Below the pieces are notes generated by a model. It saw nothing but the letters and a program-made list of their open reading frames with translations. It ran no database searches and was not told the origin of the DNA. A program made the position numbers and the translations under genes. Shown here piece by piece: positions 1 through 8,403 of a DNA stretch of 49,121 bases; position 1 is the first letter of the stretch; each line of letters starts with the position of its first letter. This stretch comes from Thermoflexus hugenholtzii JAD2 (GTDB lineage: Bacteria > Chloroflexota > UBA11872 > UBA12225): the NCBI GenBank assembly GCA_945865725.1, contig CAMBEO010000012.1, forward strand, positions 1-49,121. Reading direction: 5' to 3'.

Positions 1-1965
1 TGCCACTGGTGCCACGTCATGGAGCGGGAGTCGTTCGAGGACCCCGAGACCGCGCGGGTGATGAACGACCTGTACGTCAACATCAAAGTTGATCGCGAGG
101 AGCGGCCCGACCTGGACGGCATCTACATGCAGGCCGTCCAGGCGCTGACCGGCCACGGCGGGTGGCCCATGACGATGTTCCTCCTGCCTGATGGCACCCC
201 TTTCTACGGGGGGACCTACTACCCGCCTGAGCGCCGCCACGGGCTGCCCGCCTTTCGTGAGGTCCTTCAGCGGGTCGAGTCCGCGTACCGCACCCAGGGG
301 GCAGATGTCAGGGAAGGCGCGCGCCAATTGCGCGATGCCGTGGCGCCTGCGCCGCTCAAGCCTGCCGAGGCGACCGACCTCTCGCGAGACGTCCTGTCAC
401 GCGCTGGTGTCGCCTTCGCGGCAACCTTCGACCATCGCCATGGGGGGTTCGGGCAAGGGCAGAAGTTCCCGCAGGCGCCGAACCTTGACGCGCTGCTCCG
501 CATCTGGCGGGCGACCGGCGACCCGGATGCCCTCGCGATGGCGACCAGGACCCTCGACGAGATGGCGTCCGGTGGCATCCGGGACCACCTCGGAGGCGGG
601 TTCCACCGGTACACCGTCGACCGCATCTGGCTGGTGCCGCACTTCGAGAAGATGCTGTACGACAACGCCCAACTCGCCCGCACGTACCTTTCGGCGTGGC
701 AGGCCACCAACGACGCGGCCTACCGCACGACCTGCCGCGACGTCCTCGACTACGTCTCGCGCGAGATGACCGCACCCGACGGGGCCTTCCACGCGGCCCA
801 GGACGCCGATAGCGAGGGGGTCGAGGGCAAGTTCTTCATCTGGTCCCCGGCGGAGGTCGAGGCGGTCGTCGGTGCCGCGGACGCCCGCATCGCGCGGGCC
901 TGGTACGGCATGACCGACGCAGGCAACTTTGATGGTCGAAACGTCTTGTTTCGGCCCCGGCCCGGCACGGTGGTTGCCGCCGAGCTCGGGCTGGATCCCG
1001 ATGAGTTCGATGCCACGGCGGCGCGGATCCGATCGGCCCTCCTCGGCGCCCGCGCCGCCCGCATCGCCCCGGCGAGGGACGACAAGGTGGTCGCGTCGTG
1101 GAACGGGCTGATGCTTCGCGCGTACGCCGAGGCGGGCGCGGTCCTCGACGACGACGGGTACCTCGACCGGGCGCGCCGCGCGGCGTCCGCCCTGCTCGAG
1201 ACGCTACGCGCCGGTGGGAGGGAGTCGGACGCGAGTGGCACCTTCCGACTCTGGCGCGTCCGGGCGATGGGACGCGCCCATGTCAACGCCTTCCTCGAGG
1301 ACTACGCCGCTGTCGGGCTCGGGGTACTCGCCCTTTCGGAGGCGACGGGGGAAGGCCGGTGGTTCCGGGCGGCGCGCGCGTGCGCCGCGACGATCCTCGC
1401 GCGCTTTCGGGATCGCGAGTTTGGGGGCTTCTTCGACACGGCAGACGATCACGAGGAGCTCGTCGCACGGCCGAAGGACCTGTACGACAACGCCCTGCCG
1501 TCCGGGACGTCGATGGCCTGCGAACTCCTCCTCCGTCTCGAGGCGCTTGGCGTCGAAGGCGAGGGCGGCGACGTCGCACGCGACCTTCTCGCCCGCCTCG
1601 CATCCCCGATGGCGACCCATCCGGGGGCGTTCGGCGCCCTGATCGGCGCCCTGGACCTCGCGACGACCAAGCCGGTGCAAGTCGCGATCGCCGGCACGCC
1701 CGATGACCCGTGCGGTCGGGCACTCAGGTTCGCCATCCATCGTTCGTACGACCCGAACCGCGTGGTTGCGATCCGGCGCGGCGATGGGTCGGACGATGGC
1801 GAGATTCCGCTGCTTGAGGCGCGGGGCGCGATCGGCGGTCGCCCGACCGCCTACGTCTGCGAGGGCTTCACGTGCCTCCTGCCGACCAGCGACCCGGACG
1901 AGGTCGCCCGCCAGGTGGCGGTATCGCTGCCCGGGCCGTCCGCGGAGGCTATTCGCCGAACTTGA
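1..1965 (+). CDS. DUF255 thioredoxin-like / six-hairpin domain protein (5' truncated by window)
   Basis: The reading frame is open from base 1, so the true start lies upstream; about 50 N-terminal residues are probably missing, judging from the family. The first visible residues are CHWCHVM, the redox-like CxxC signature of the thioredoxin-like N-terminal domain of the DUF255 (YyaL / spermatogenesis-associated protein 20) family. The thioredoxin-like part covers about the first 110 visible residues. The rest (to residue 654) is the alpha/alpha toroid region resembling N-acylglucosamine 2-epimerases and glycosidases, with family-typical stretches such as PHFEKMLYDNAQL and DDKVVASWNGLM. The biochemical function of the family is unsettled. 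The stop codon overlaps the 3' end of the convergent desaturase gene by 17 bp. Confidence 0.93.
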   Translation, partial: CHWCHVMERESFEDPETARVMNDLYVNIKVDREERPDLDGIYMQAVQALTGHGGWPMTMFLLPDGTPFYGGTYYPPERRHGLPAFREVLQRVESAYRTQGADVREGARQLRDAVAPAPLKPAEATDLSRDVLSRAGVAFAATFDHRHGGFGQGQKFPQAPNLDALLRIWRATGDPDALAMATRTLDEMASGGIRDHLGGGFHRYTVDRIWLVPHFEKMLYDNAQLARTYLSAWQATNDAAYRTTCRDVLDYVSREMTAPDGAFHAAQDADSEGVEGKFFIWSPAEVEAVVGAADARIARAWYGMTDAGNFDGRNVLFRPRPGTVVAAELGLDPDEFDATAARIRSALLGARAARIAPARDDKVVASWNGLMLRAYAEAGAVLDDDGYLDRARRAASALLETLRAGGRESDASGTFRLWRVRAMGRAHVNAFLEDYAAVGLGVLALSEATGEGRWFRAARACAATILARFRDREFGGFFDTADDHEELVARPKDLYDNALPSGTSMACELLLRLEALGVEGEGGDVARDLLARLASPMATHPGAFGALIGALDLATTKPVQVAIAGTPDDPCGRALRFAIHRSYDPNRVVAIRRGDGSDDGEIPLLEARGAIGGRPTAYVCEGFTCLLPTSDPDEVARQVAVSLPGPSAEAIRRT

Positions 1966-2929
1966 GCATCAGCTCCTGCTGCGCCCGCGCGACGACGGCG
2001 GCCTCGCGATCCTTCGCGCTTGGCGCGTTGCGGACCGCGAACCGCGCGGCGACCCGCCCGAGCTTCTCGTGCTGCGCGAGGACCTTCCGCTGCGCTTCCC
2101 GGGCCGTCTCGGCCGACGGCATCAGCCCCGGAACGTCCCATTCCTTCCAGAGCTTCTCGACCACCAGGTTGAAGTAGTGGTCCGGCCCGTAAACGCCCTG
2201 GCGGGAGAGGATCGCGGATCGCGTCGCGTAGTCGGGCATCAGGTAGCCCGGCATCGCGAACTCGAGCATGATCTTGACGAGCGGCTCGATGTAGTTCGGT
2301 TCCGCGATGAGGTGGACCTTCACGGCGTCACGGTAGAACGCCATGTGTAACACCTCATCGCGCGCGATGCGGCGAAGCGCGCGGGCGAGCAACGGGTCCT
2401 CGTCCTGGCAGAAGTGCGCGACACGCAGGTAGAAGACCTGCGTCGCGAGTTCCTGCATCGCGGTGTAGGCGATGGCCTGGAAGTGGTCCTCGACATTCGG
2501 TTCCCAACCGACGCGAACGATCTGCTTGCGCAGGCGGGCGCGTTCCCGGTGGTCGCCGTTGTCGCCAAGGAGGAGGTAGGTTTCCAGGAGCATCGCGTGC
2601 TGGTCCTCCTCGGAGGTCCAGTCGTGGATGAACTCCCGCATCGGCGCCAGGGCACCCTTGAAGATCTGCGTCAGGCCTGACGTGAACCAAGGCAGGTTCA
2701 CCTCGGTGAAGAGCGCCGTCTCGACCGCCAGGTAGGTGGTCGGCGACAACTTCGGCAGGGCGTCCGGGTTCGCGCGCAACTCCGCGAGGGGCAGGTACTC
2801 GTGGTAAGCCCAGTCGACGGCGGCGGCGCGTTCGCGATGGGTGTCAAGCAAGTCCCGCAACTTCGGTTCGAGCGACGGGATCAGGTTCGCAGCGGTCAAG
2901 TGTCGGTCCTTCCGGCGGCGTGCCTTCAC
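1949..2929 (-). CDS. Acyl-ACP desaturase (ferritin-like di-iron)
   Basis: A 326-residue protein of the FA_desaturase_2 family, which introduces a double bond into acyl chains bound to acyl carrier protein, using O2 and a di-iron centre. The metal-binding pattern is visible: Glu in AVETALF (about residue 70), EEDQH (107-111, the EExxH motif), a Glu at about 160 (AMQELATQ) and DEVLH (191-195, DExxH). It resembles the soluble DesA-type desaturases of actinobacteria and Chloroflexota. The start is taken as GTG at 2929; no internal Met gives a sensible alternative. It is convergent with and overlaps the end of the DUF255 gene. The protein would be cytosolic and modify membrane-lipid acyl chains. 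Confidence 0.9.
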   Translation of the reverse strand: MKARRRKDRHLTAANLIPSLEPKLRDLLDTHRERAAAVDWAYHEYLPLAELRANPDALPKLSPTTYLAVETALFTEVNLPWFTSGLTQIFKGALAPMREFIHDWTSEEDQHAMLLETYLLLGDNGDHRERARLRKQIVRVGWEPNVEDHFQAIAYTAMQELATQVFYLRVAHFCQDEDPLLARALRRIARDEVLHMAFYRDAVKVHLIAEPNYIEPLVKIMLEFAMPGYLMPDYATRSAILSRQGVYGPDHYFNLVVEKLWKEWDVPGLMPSAETAREAQRKVLAQHEKLGRVAARFAVRNAPSAKDREAAVVARAQQELMLKFGE

Positions 2930-3020
2930 GGCGGTCGCACGGGCGCGCGTCGTCCATACGCGCTGGGAAAGGTTACCGAACGGCCGATCAGGAAAAGTTC
3001 AGGGGATTCCCCGACTCCGG

Positions 3021-3821
3021 CTACGGCACGATCATCCCGGGGATCATGCCCGCCGCCTTGCCGCCGTCGATCGGAATCGCCGCGCCAGTGATGAAACGGG
3101 CGCCGTCGGAACACAGGAACGCCACCAGATCGGCAACTTCCTCGGCGGCGCCAATGCGCTTGAGCGCGGTCTGGCCGGCGACGTTGCGGTCGAAGGCGGC
3201 GCGGTCGACGGAGGCCTCGCGCATCGAGGAGACCATCGGCGTCTCGATCGGCCCCGGGCAGATTGCGTTCACGCGGATGCCGTGCGGCCCGTGGCCGAGG
3301 GCGAGGCTCTTCGTCAGGCCTACGATCGCGTGCTTGGTGGCGCAGTAGACCGGGTCCCCGGGCCGGCCGATAAGGCCGGCGTTCGAAGCGTTGTTCACGA
3401 TCGCGCCTGCGCCCTGCCTCGCCATGTGCGGGATGGCGACGCGGCATCCAAGGAAGACCGACTTCAAGTTGGTGTCGACCGTCACGTCCCACTCCTCGTC
3501 AGTGACGTCGGGAAGCATGCGGACCAAGTTTACGCCGACGTTGTTGAACAGGGCGTCGATGCGTCCGTAGTCGGCGACGGCGCCGTCGATGAAGGCGCGA
3601 ACGCTAGCCGGGTCGGTCGCTTCGAGCGGTCGGAACTCGACGGAAAGGCCTGCCTGGCGGGCGATCTCGACGGTTCGCGCGCCCCCAGGGGCATCGCGGT
3701 CGCCGCCCACGACGATTGCGCCCTCGCGAGCGAACGTCAACGCCGTTGCCCGGCCAATGCCCGACGCGATGCCGGTAAGGACGGCAACCTTGCCGTGGAG
3801 TCGTCCGCGCGTGGTGCCCAT
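3021..3821 (-). CDS. SDR family NAD(P)-dependent oxidoreductase
   Basis: Classical short-chain dehydrogenase/reductase of 266 residues. The cofactor glycine motif TGIASGIG is at 16-23, NNVG at 93-96, the catalytic Ser near 146 and the YxxxK pair as YCATK at 159-163. The C-terminal GAAIPIDGGKAAG segment is the usual SDR end. An Asp near residue 41 after beta-strand 2 favours NAD(H) over NADP(H). The open frame continues far upstream, but homology to the family begins at the ATG at 3821, which has GGGAGG about 12 nt upstream. The substrate cannot be told from sequence; neighbouring sugar-acid type enzymes make a polyol or hydroxy-acid substrate plausible, which is inference. Confidence 0.9.
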   Translation of the reverse strand: MGTTRGRLHGKVAVLTGIASGIGRATALTFAREGAIVVGGDRDAPGGARTVEIARQAGLSVEFRPLEATDPASVRAFIDGAVADYGRIDALFNNVGVNLVRMLPDVTDEEWDVTVDTNLKSVFLGCRVAIPHMARQGAGAIVNNASNAGLIGRPGDPVYCATKHAIVGLTKSLALGHGPHGIRVNAICPGPIETPMVSSMREASVDRAAFDRNVAGQTALKRIGAAEEVADLVAFLCSDGARFITGAAIPIDGGKAAGMIPGMIVP

Positions 3822-3938
3822 GGGTTTGATCGCCTCCCGCCGGAAACGATAGCGCCGACACCACTGGGTCCATGCGACCGGGAGGTTCCGGCTCCCCGGC
3901 GTGGCGGCCCGGCATCGGCGCCGGTGCGCCAGACCCGG

Positions 3939-3988
3939 TGGACCCCTCCATCTGCCGCGTGCGCCCACGCTAGGCGGCAGGGGGGAGA
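3939..3988 (-). repeat. Dispersed intergenic block (copy iii) with hairpin
   Basis: Read on the minus strand, this stretch contains GCGGCAGATGGAGGGGTC, shared almost exactly with a block at 7031-7080 (minus) and partly with 9565-9604 (plus). CTGCCGC (3952-3958) can pair with GCGGCAG (3974-3980). It lies just upstream of the promoter of the hydroxyacid dehydrogenase gene. Confidence 0.5.
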
Positions 3989-4019
3989 AGGACCGGTCGC
4001 CGGTCGACGGCGGTCGCGC

Positions 4020-4025
4020 TACCAT
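4020..4025 (+). promoter_or_regulatory. Candidate -10 box TACCAT
   Basis: TACCAT precedes the hydroxyacid dehydrogenase start (4050) by 24 nt and fits the TAnnnT pattern seen before several genes here. It would give a short leader containing the GGAGG at 4036-4040. No convincing -35 is visible. Confidence 0.4.
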
Positions 4026-4049
4026 CGTGGCCGACGGAGGGTCGGGACG

Positions 4050-5036
4050 ATGACGGTGCCAAGGGTATTTTGCTCGTGGGGCTTCCCGGAGGCGGGCCTG
4101 TCGATCTTGCGCGACCATGCGGAGGTGGAGGTCTGGGGCGGCGCGGACGGCGCTCCCCGTGAGGTCCTCCTCGAAGCGCTGCGCGGGGGTGCGGCCGGCG
4201 TCCTGGCCCTTCCCCCGAGCGACCGGTTGAACGCCGAGGCGATGGATCTCGCCCCCAACCTCAAGGTCATTTCGGGCTTCGGTGTCGGCTTCGACTACGT
4301 CGACGTCGCGGAGGCCACGCGTCGTGGCATCGCCGTGTGCAACACGCCGGGCACCCTCACCGAGACGACGGCGGACCAGGCGTGGGCGCTCATGCTCGGC
4401 GCGGCACGCCACGTGCCGGCAGGGGACCGGTACGTGCGGTCGGGCGAGTGGAAGAAGTACGAGCCGGCACTCCTCCTCGGCTCGGACATCCACGGGGCAA
4501 CCCTCGGAATCGTCGGCATGGGCGCCATCGGCACGGCGGTCGCGCGCCGCGCCAAGGGGTTCGGCATGCGCGTCCTCTATGCGGGACGCACCCGCCGGCT
4601 CGAGTCGGAGGCCGAGACCGGCGCGACGCACGTGCCCCTTGACGACCTGTTGCGCGAGAGCGATTTCGTGAGCATCAATTGCGCCTTGAACGCCGACACC
4701 CGCGGCTTGATCGGCGCACGCGAGCTTTCATTGATGAAGCGGACCGCGATCCTCGTCAACTCCGCCCGGGGTGCGATCGTGCGCCAGGCCGACCTCGCCG
4801 CCGCGCTCCAGTCCCGGACGATCGCCGGCGCGGCGATAGACGTGTTCGAGGTCGAACCAGTCGCGGTCGATGACGCTCTCGTCGCGTGCGAGACCGCCGT
4901 CTTCGCGCCACATCTAGGAAGCGCGACCTTCGCGACCCGCGCGCGCATGGCCCGCGTCGCCAGCGAGAACATCGTCGCCGTACTTGAGGGACGCCGCCCG
5001 CCTTTCCTTGTAAACCCCGACGTCTGGCACGGCTGA
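4050..5036 (+). CDS. D-isomer-specific 2-hydroxyacid dehydrogenase
   Basis: A 328-residue member of the D-2-hydroxyacid dehydrogenase family (glyoxylate/hydroxypyruvate reductase, phosphoglycerate dehydrogenase and relatives), which interconverts 2-oxo acids and D-2-hydroxy acids with NAD(P)H. The Rossmann motif GMGAIG lies at 156-161, followed by GRTRR near 179-183, whose basic residues suggest NADP. The catalytic triad is visible: Arg240 (NSARGAIV), Glu269 (VFEVEP) and His288 (APHLGSAT). The frame is open for about 1.2 kb upstream, but the ATG at 4050 has GGAGG nine bases before it and begins exactly where the catalytic domain begins. A hairpin follows the stop. It lacks the ACT domain of SerA-type enzymes, so a glyoxylate or hydroxypyruvate reductase role is more likely. 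Confidence 0.92.
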   Translation: MTVPRVFCSWGFPEAGLSILRDHAEVEVWGGADGAPREVLLEALRGGAAGVLALPPSDRLNAEAMDLAPNLKVISGFGVGFDYVDVAEATRRGIAVCNTPGTLTETTADQAWALMLGAARHVPAGDRYVRSGEWKKYEPALLLGSDIHGATLGIVGMGAIGTAVARRAKGFGMRVLYAGRTRRLESEAETGATHVPLDDLLRESDFVSINCALNADTRGLIGARELSLMKRTAILVNSARGAIVRQADLAAALQSRTIAGAAIDVFEVEPVAVDDALVACETAVFAPHLGSATFATRARMARVASENIVAVLEGRRPPFLVNPDVWHG

Positions 5037-5061
5037 TCCGCTTCCCTAGCCGTCGCTCTCC

Positions 5062-5084
5062 CCCTCTCCTCCAAGGAGAGAGGG
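5062..5084 (+). terminator. Hairpin after hydroxyacid dehydrogenase
   Basis: A pyrimidine-rich arm ending CTCTCCT can fold onto the following AGGAGAG arm, 26 bp after the stop codon. No U-tract follows, so the terminator role is tentative. Confidence 0.45.
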
Positions 5085-5163
5085 CCGGGGGGCGCTTGCG
5101 CGGACAACGAAGGCATCCTTCTCGTTGCGGTCGAAGGCACCGCCATTGACCCCGGAGGAACCC

Positions 5164-6534
5164 GTGCCACCTGTTGAACCCGTTGACGCGCTCTCCCCCC
5201 TTGATGGCCGCTACGGCGCGCAACTGGCGGACGTCGCCACCGCCTTCTCCGAGGCGGCGCTGATCCGCGCGCGCGTCCACGTCGAGGTCGAATGGCTGAT
5301 CTGCCTCGCCGCCCGGCCCGAGTTGCCGGAGGTCCCGTCCCTCGAACCGGCGCAGGTCGCCGCGATCCGGGCCGCCGTTGACGGCTTCGGCCCGCAGGCG
5401 GCGGCGCGCGTGAAGGCCATCGAGGCTCGCACCCGTCACGACGTCAAGGCCGTCGAGTACTTCCTGGCTGAACACCTGCAGGCCTGCGACCTAGGTGCTT
5501 GGGTGCCGTTCTTGCACGTGACACTCACGTCCGAGGACGTGAACAACGTTGCCTATGCGCTGCTCTTGCGCGACGGCATCCGCGGCCCGTGGCGCCGCCG
5601 TGCCGACGACCTCGTGGGCGCGACGCATGCCCTCGCCCTCGCGACGCGGCAGCAGCCCCTCCTTGCCTTGACCCATGGCCAACCGGCGACGCCGACGACC
5701 CTTGGCAAGGAACTTGCCGTCTTCGTCGCGCGGTGGCGACGCCAGCTTGACCACCTTGACCGACAGGAGTACCTGGGCAAGTGGAATGGCGCGACCGGGA
5801 CATTCGGCGCCCACCTTGCCGCCTGGCCTGATGCCCCATGGGAGGCAATCGCGCGCGAGTTCGTCGAGGGTCTCGGGCTGACTTATGCACCCCTGACGAC
5901 GCAGATCGAGCCTCACGACTGGATCGCGGAGGTCGCGCACGTCCTCATCCGCTTCGGGCAGGTCACCCTCGACTTCTGCCGGGACCTCTGGACCTACATC
6001 TCTCGGGGCGTCCTGAAGCAACGGGTCGTCGCGGGCGAGGTGGGTTCGTCGACGATGCCCCACAAGGTGAACCCGATCGACTTCGAGAACGCGGAGGCGA
6101 ACCTGGGCATCGCGGCCGCGCTCTTGGACCACCTCGCGCTGAAGCTCACGACCTCGCGCCTGCAACGCGACCTGTCCGATTCGAGCGCATTGCGGAACCT
6201 CGGCGCGGCCATCGGCCACGCCGCGGTCGCCCTCACGTCGGCGGCGCGCGGACTGGGGAGGGTCGCACCGGACGAGGCGGCGATGGCCGCCGAACTTGAC
6301 GCGCACTGGGAGGTCCTGGCCGAGGCCATCCAGACGGCGCTCCGTGCGCACGGGGTGACCGACGCGTACGAGCAGATGAAAGTACTGACGCGGGGAACGC
6401 GCGTCATGCCGGAAGACATCGCGATGGCGGTCGCGGCGTTACCCCTTCCCGCCGCGGTGCGTTCGCGCCTGGCGGGGTTGACGCCCTCGACCTACCTGGG
6501 CCTCGCTTCTCGCCTCGTCGACCACGCGACGTAG
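5164..6534 (+). CDS. purB: Adenylosuccinate lyase
   Basis: Catalyses two fumarate-releasing steps of purine synthesis (SAICAR to AICAR, and adenylosuccinate to AMP). At 456 residues it matches the length of the E. coli-type PurB, and near the N-terminus it has SPLDGRY, typical of that subgroup. The superfamily signature SSTMPHKVNP is at residues 295-304, with its flexible catalytic-Ser loop. The GTG start at 5164 is chosen because GGAGG ends five bases upstream and homology begins right after it; a TTG 13 codons earlier is less likely. It stands alone, not in a purine operon. The next 590 bases hold no gene. Confidence 0.95.
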   Translation: MPPVEPVDALSPLDGRYGAQLADVATAFSEAALIRARVHVEVEWLICLAARPELPEVPSLEPAQVAAIRAAVDGFGPQAAARVKAIEARTRHDVKAVEYFLAEHLQACDLGAWVPFLHVTLTSEDVNNVAYALLLRDGIRGPWRRRADDLVGATHALALATRQQPLLALTHGQPATPTTLGKELAVFVARWRRQLDHLDRQEYLGKWNGATGTFGAHLAAWPDAPWEAIAREFVEGLGLTYAPLTTQIEPHDWIAEVAHVLIRFGQVTLDFCRDLWTYISRGVLKQRVVAGEVGSSTMPHKVNPIDFENAEANLGIAAALLDHLALKLTTSRLQRDLSDSSALRNLGAAIGHAAVALTSAARGLGRVAPDEAAMAAELDAHWEVLAEAIQTALRAHGVTDAYEQMKVLTRGTRVMPEDIAMAVAALPLPAAVRSRLAGLTPSTYLGLASRLVDHAT

Positions 6535-6692
6535 GCGACCCCCCGGCCCCTCTCCCGGGGCATGGGAGGTGACAGAAACCTGTCCAGATGGGGAGTGCCG
6601 GGATCGAGTTTGGCGGTGGGCAATCACGGCTAAGCCCCTGCGCCGTCGTCCGCAATCGGCTGGAAACATCTCCCCATGGCGGGAATCTGTGT

Positions 6693-6724
6693 GCCCGGGA
6701 CCGCGGGCGTCTCGCCCGCTCCGG
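6693..6724 (+). repeat. REP-like palindromic core, copy A
   Basis: A 32-bp core containing GGGACCGCGGGCGTCTCGCC. It differs from the inverted copy B (6863-6894) at one position and can fold on itself (GCGGGCG with CGCCCGC). Confidence 0.65.
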
Positions 6725-6862
6725 AATCGTGGGGCACGGACTGATCGCCCCCCAACGCAACGATGGTCCGGGCAAGAGAACGTTTCGATCCGCTGCCGAA
6801 CCCGAGGTATCGAGCCGAGTTTCGAGGGCATGCCCGTGTAGTTCCGGTGGGTCGTCACCATC

Positions 6863-6894
6863 CCGGAGCGGGCGGGACGCCCGCGGTCCCGGGC
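6863..6894 (-). repeat. REP-like palindromic core, copy B
   Basis: Inverted copy of core A, 31 of 32 positions identical. One plus-strand frame reads SGRDARGPGP, the same ten residues found in the linker of the acyltransferase fusion at the window end. Confidence 0.65.
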
Positions 6895-7030
6895 CCGACG
6901 CGCCTCGTGGCCCGCTCGCATGCCCTGATCGGCACCGGCGTACTCGCGTGTCGAAGGTGGTTCACGGCCACGCCCAGCCCCGCATACCCGATCTGGACAG
7001 TTTTCTGTCCGCGCCCATTCTCTCCCGGGG

Positions 7031-7080
7031 AGACCCCTCCATCTGCCGCAACAAGCACCTCCAACGCTGGCGCGGGAGGG
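7031..7080 (-). repeat. Dispersed intergenic block (copy i)
   Basis: Minus-strand sequence CTCCCGCGCCAGCG followed by GCTTGTTGCGGCAGATGGAG. The first 14 bases recur exactly at 9567-9580 (plus), and the GCGGCAGATGGAGGGGTC part recurs at 3939-3988 (minus). It sits between the MITE-like element and the amidohydrolase promoter. Confidence 0.5.
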
Positions 7081-7099
7081 GGGAGCGAGCCTGCGCCCG

Positions 7100-7105
7100 T
7101 ACCCT
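7100..7105 (+). promoter_or_regulatory. Candidate -10 box TACCCT for amidohydrolase
   Basis: TACCCT lies 17 nt before the ATG at 7123. The expected transcript start falls at about 7112, right at the AGGAGG ribosome-binding site, giving a very short leader. Confidence 0.5.
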
Positions 7106-7122
7106 GACCGCAGGAGGCGGGA

Positions 7123-8379
7123 ATGGGCGACCTGGTCATTCGGAACGCGACCCTTTGGGACGGCACGAGCGCCGACCCGCGACCGCGGACGACCGTCGTG
7201 ATGCGCGACGGAGAAGTCGCGTGGATCGGACCGGACGACGCACCTGGGGCGCCGGTCGACGTCGATCGAGATCTCGACGCCGGTGGCCGGTGGCTGATGC
7301 CAGGCCTGATCGACTTGCACGTCCATCTCACGCTCGACCCGCGAGAGACCGACTTCCTGCGTGTCGCGGCGCAGTTGCCGGTCGCCGAGGCGGCGTTCCG
7401 GGGTGCCCATCACGCGCGCCTCATGCTTGAAGCCGGGTTCACGGGCGCGCGAGATCTCGGGGCCTATGGCGACGCCAACGTCGCCGTCAAGCGAGCCATC
7501 GACAACGGGTGGGTGCGCGGCCCTCGCCTTGCCACCTCCGGGGTGTTCATCACCGTGCGGGGTGGACACGGTGACCTGCCGCTGCGTCGTGAGGTCGCGA
7601 TCGACCAAGGAGTTGCCGTCTCGGGCGTCGAGTGCGTGCGCGAGGCGGTGCGTTCGCGCGCCCACCGCGGGGCCGACTGGATCAAGGTCCTCGCGACGGC
7701 GGGCGTGATGACCGGCGGTGGCGCGCCGATGGGCGCCTGCCTGTGGGAGGACGACGAGTTGGTCGCGGCGGTACGCACCGCCACGCGCCTTGGGCGCCGC
7801 GTCGCCGCGCATGCGCACGGGGCGGACGGCATCCTGGCCGCCGCAAACGCGGGCGTGGCGACGATCGAACACGTGACCATGGCCGACACCCGTGCGATCG
7901 ATGCGATGGCGCGTCATGGCACCACGCTCGTCCCGACGTTCTCGGCGGCCCAGGCGGTCTACCGCGAGGCCGAGGCCGGTCGCCTTTCGCCGTCAAGCGC
8001 CGCGTTCGCCCTGACGATCGGGCCTCGCCACCGGGAGTCGTTCCGGATGGCCCTCGATGCGGGCGTCACGATCGGCTTCGGGACGGACATCGGCGTTCCC
8101 GGTACCGAGTTCGGGGCGAATGCCGCGGAGTTCCGCACGATGGTCGCCGCCGGCATGGCGCCCGCGGACGCCCTGCGCGCGGCGACATCGGTCGCGGCGT
8201 CGATCCTCGGGTGGCCTAAAGCAGGGATGATCGCACCGGGCCAGTGGGCCGACGCCATCCTCGTCGACGGCGATCCGATTGCCGACGTCGGTGTCCTCGC
8301 CGACCGGTCGCGCGTCCACCTCGTCGTCAAGTCGGGCGTCATCGAGGCGGACCGTCGTCCGGAGCGCCCGTCCGCGTAG
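7123..8379 (+). CDS. Amidohydrolase family protein (imidazolonepropionase/prolidase-like)
   Basis: A 418-residue metal-dependent hydrolase of the amidohydrolase superfamily, probably acting on a cyclic or linear amide. The first metal site is HVH (His66, His68) after the PGLIDLHVHL strand. The bridging Lys is in DWIKVLATAG, the other metal ligands are in AHAHG and IEHV, and the catalytic Asp is in GFGTDIG. The N- and C-terminal strands form the small composite beta domain (GDLVIRNATLWDG at the start, GMIAPGQWADAILVDGDP near the end). AGGAGG ends five bases before the ATG. The substrate is unknown; the subgroup includes Xaa-Pro dipeptidases and carboxypeptidase-like enzymes. The dehydratase gene starts 24 bp downstream and is probably co-transcribed. 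Confidence 0.9.
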   Translation: MGDLVIRNATLWDGTSADPRPRTTVVMRDGEVAWIGPDDAPGAPVDVDRDLDAGGRWLMPGLIDLHVHLTLDPRETDFLRVAAQLPVAEAAFRGAHHARLMLEAGFTGARDLGAYGDANVAVKRAIDNGWVRGPRLATSGVFITVRGGHGDLPLRREVAIDQGVAVSGVECVREAVRSRAHRGADWIKVLATAGVMTGGGAPMGACLWEDDELVAAVRTATRLGRRVAAHAHGADGILAAANAGVATIEHVTMADTRAIDAMARHGTTLVPTFSAAQAVYREAEAGRLSPSSAAFALTIGPRHRESFRMALDAGVTIGFGTDIGVPGTEFGANAAEFRTMVAAGMAPADALRAATSVAASILGWPKAGMIAPGQWADAILVDGDPIADVGVLADRSRVHLVVKSGVIEADRRPERPSA

Positions 8380-8403
8380 GCCTGGCACGCAAGGGGGTTA
8401 CCG

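Larger units (their letters stand above)
6571..7009. mobile_element. MITE-like non-coding element with 32-bp terminal inverted repeats
   Basis: The left end (6571-6602) starts GACAGAAACCTGTCCAGATG. The right end (6978-7009), read on the minus strand, starts GACAGAAAACTGTCCAGATC. The two 32-bp ends agree at 27 positions. Inside are two inverted copies of a GC-rich palindromic core (6693-6724 and 6863-6894). No transposase or long ORF is present, and no clear target-site duplication is visible, so the class is uncertain. Confidence 0.6.
6535..7122. other. Gene-free interval holding a MITE-like element
   Basis: No convincing coding sequence. Most of it is the inverted-repeat element at 6571-7009 with two palindromic cores. 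It is followed by a dispersed block (7031-7080) and the promoter of the amidohydrolase gene. Confidence 0.7.

Noticed and set aside
1949-1965. Overlap of two convergent genes as sign of a frameshift
   Set aside because: Both proteins end at family-typical lengths; short convergent overlaps are common in dense genomes.
2841-4049. Upstream extension of the hydroxyacid dehydrogenase frame by 403 codons
   Set aside because: It overlaps the SDR gene antisense; the ATG at 4050 has a good ribosome-binding site and matches the family start.
4027-4053. Eight-codon upstream ORF overlapping the hydroxyacid dehydrogenase start as ATGA
   Set aside because: Its GTG would lie at the -10 box, upstream of the expected transcript start, and the gene has its own good ribosome-binding site.
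3822-4631. Upstream extension of the SDR frame by 270 codons
   Set aside because: It runs antisense to the dehydrogenase gene and its promoter; the ATG at 3821 is the family start.
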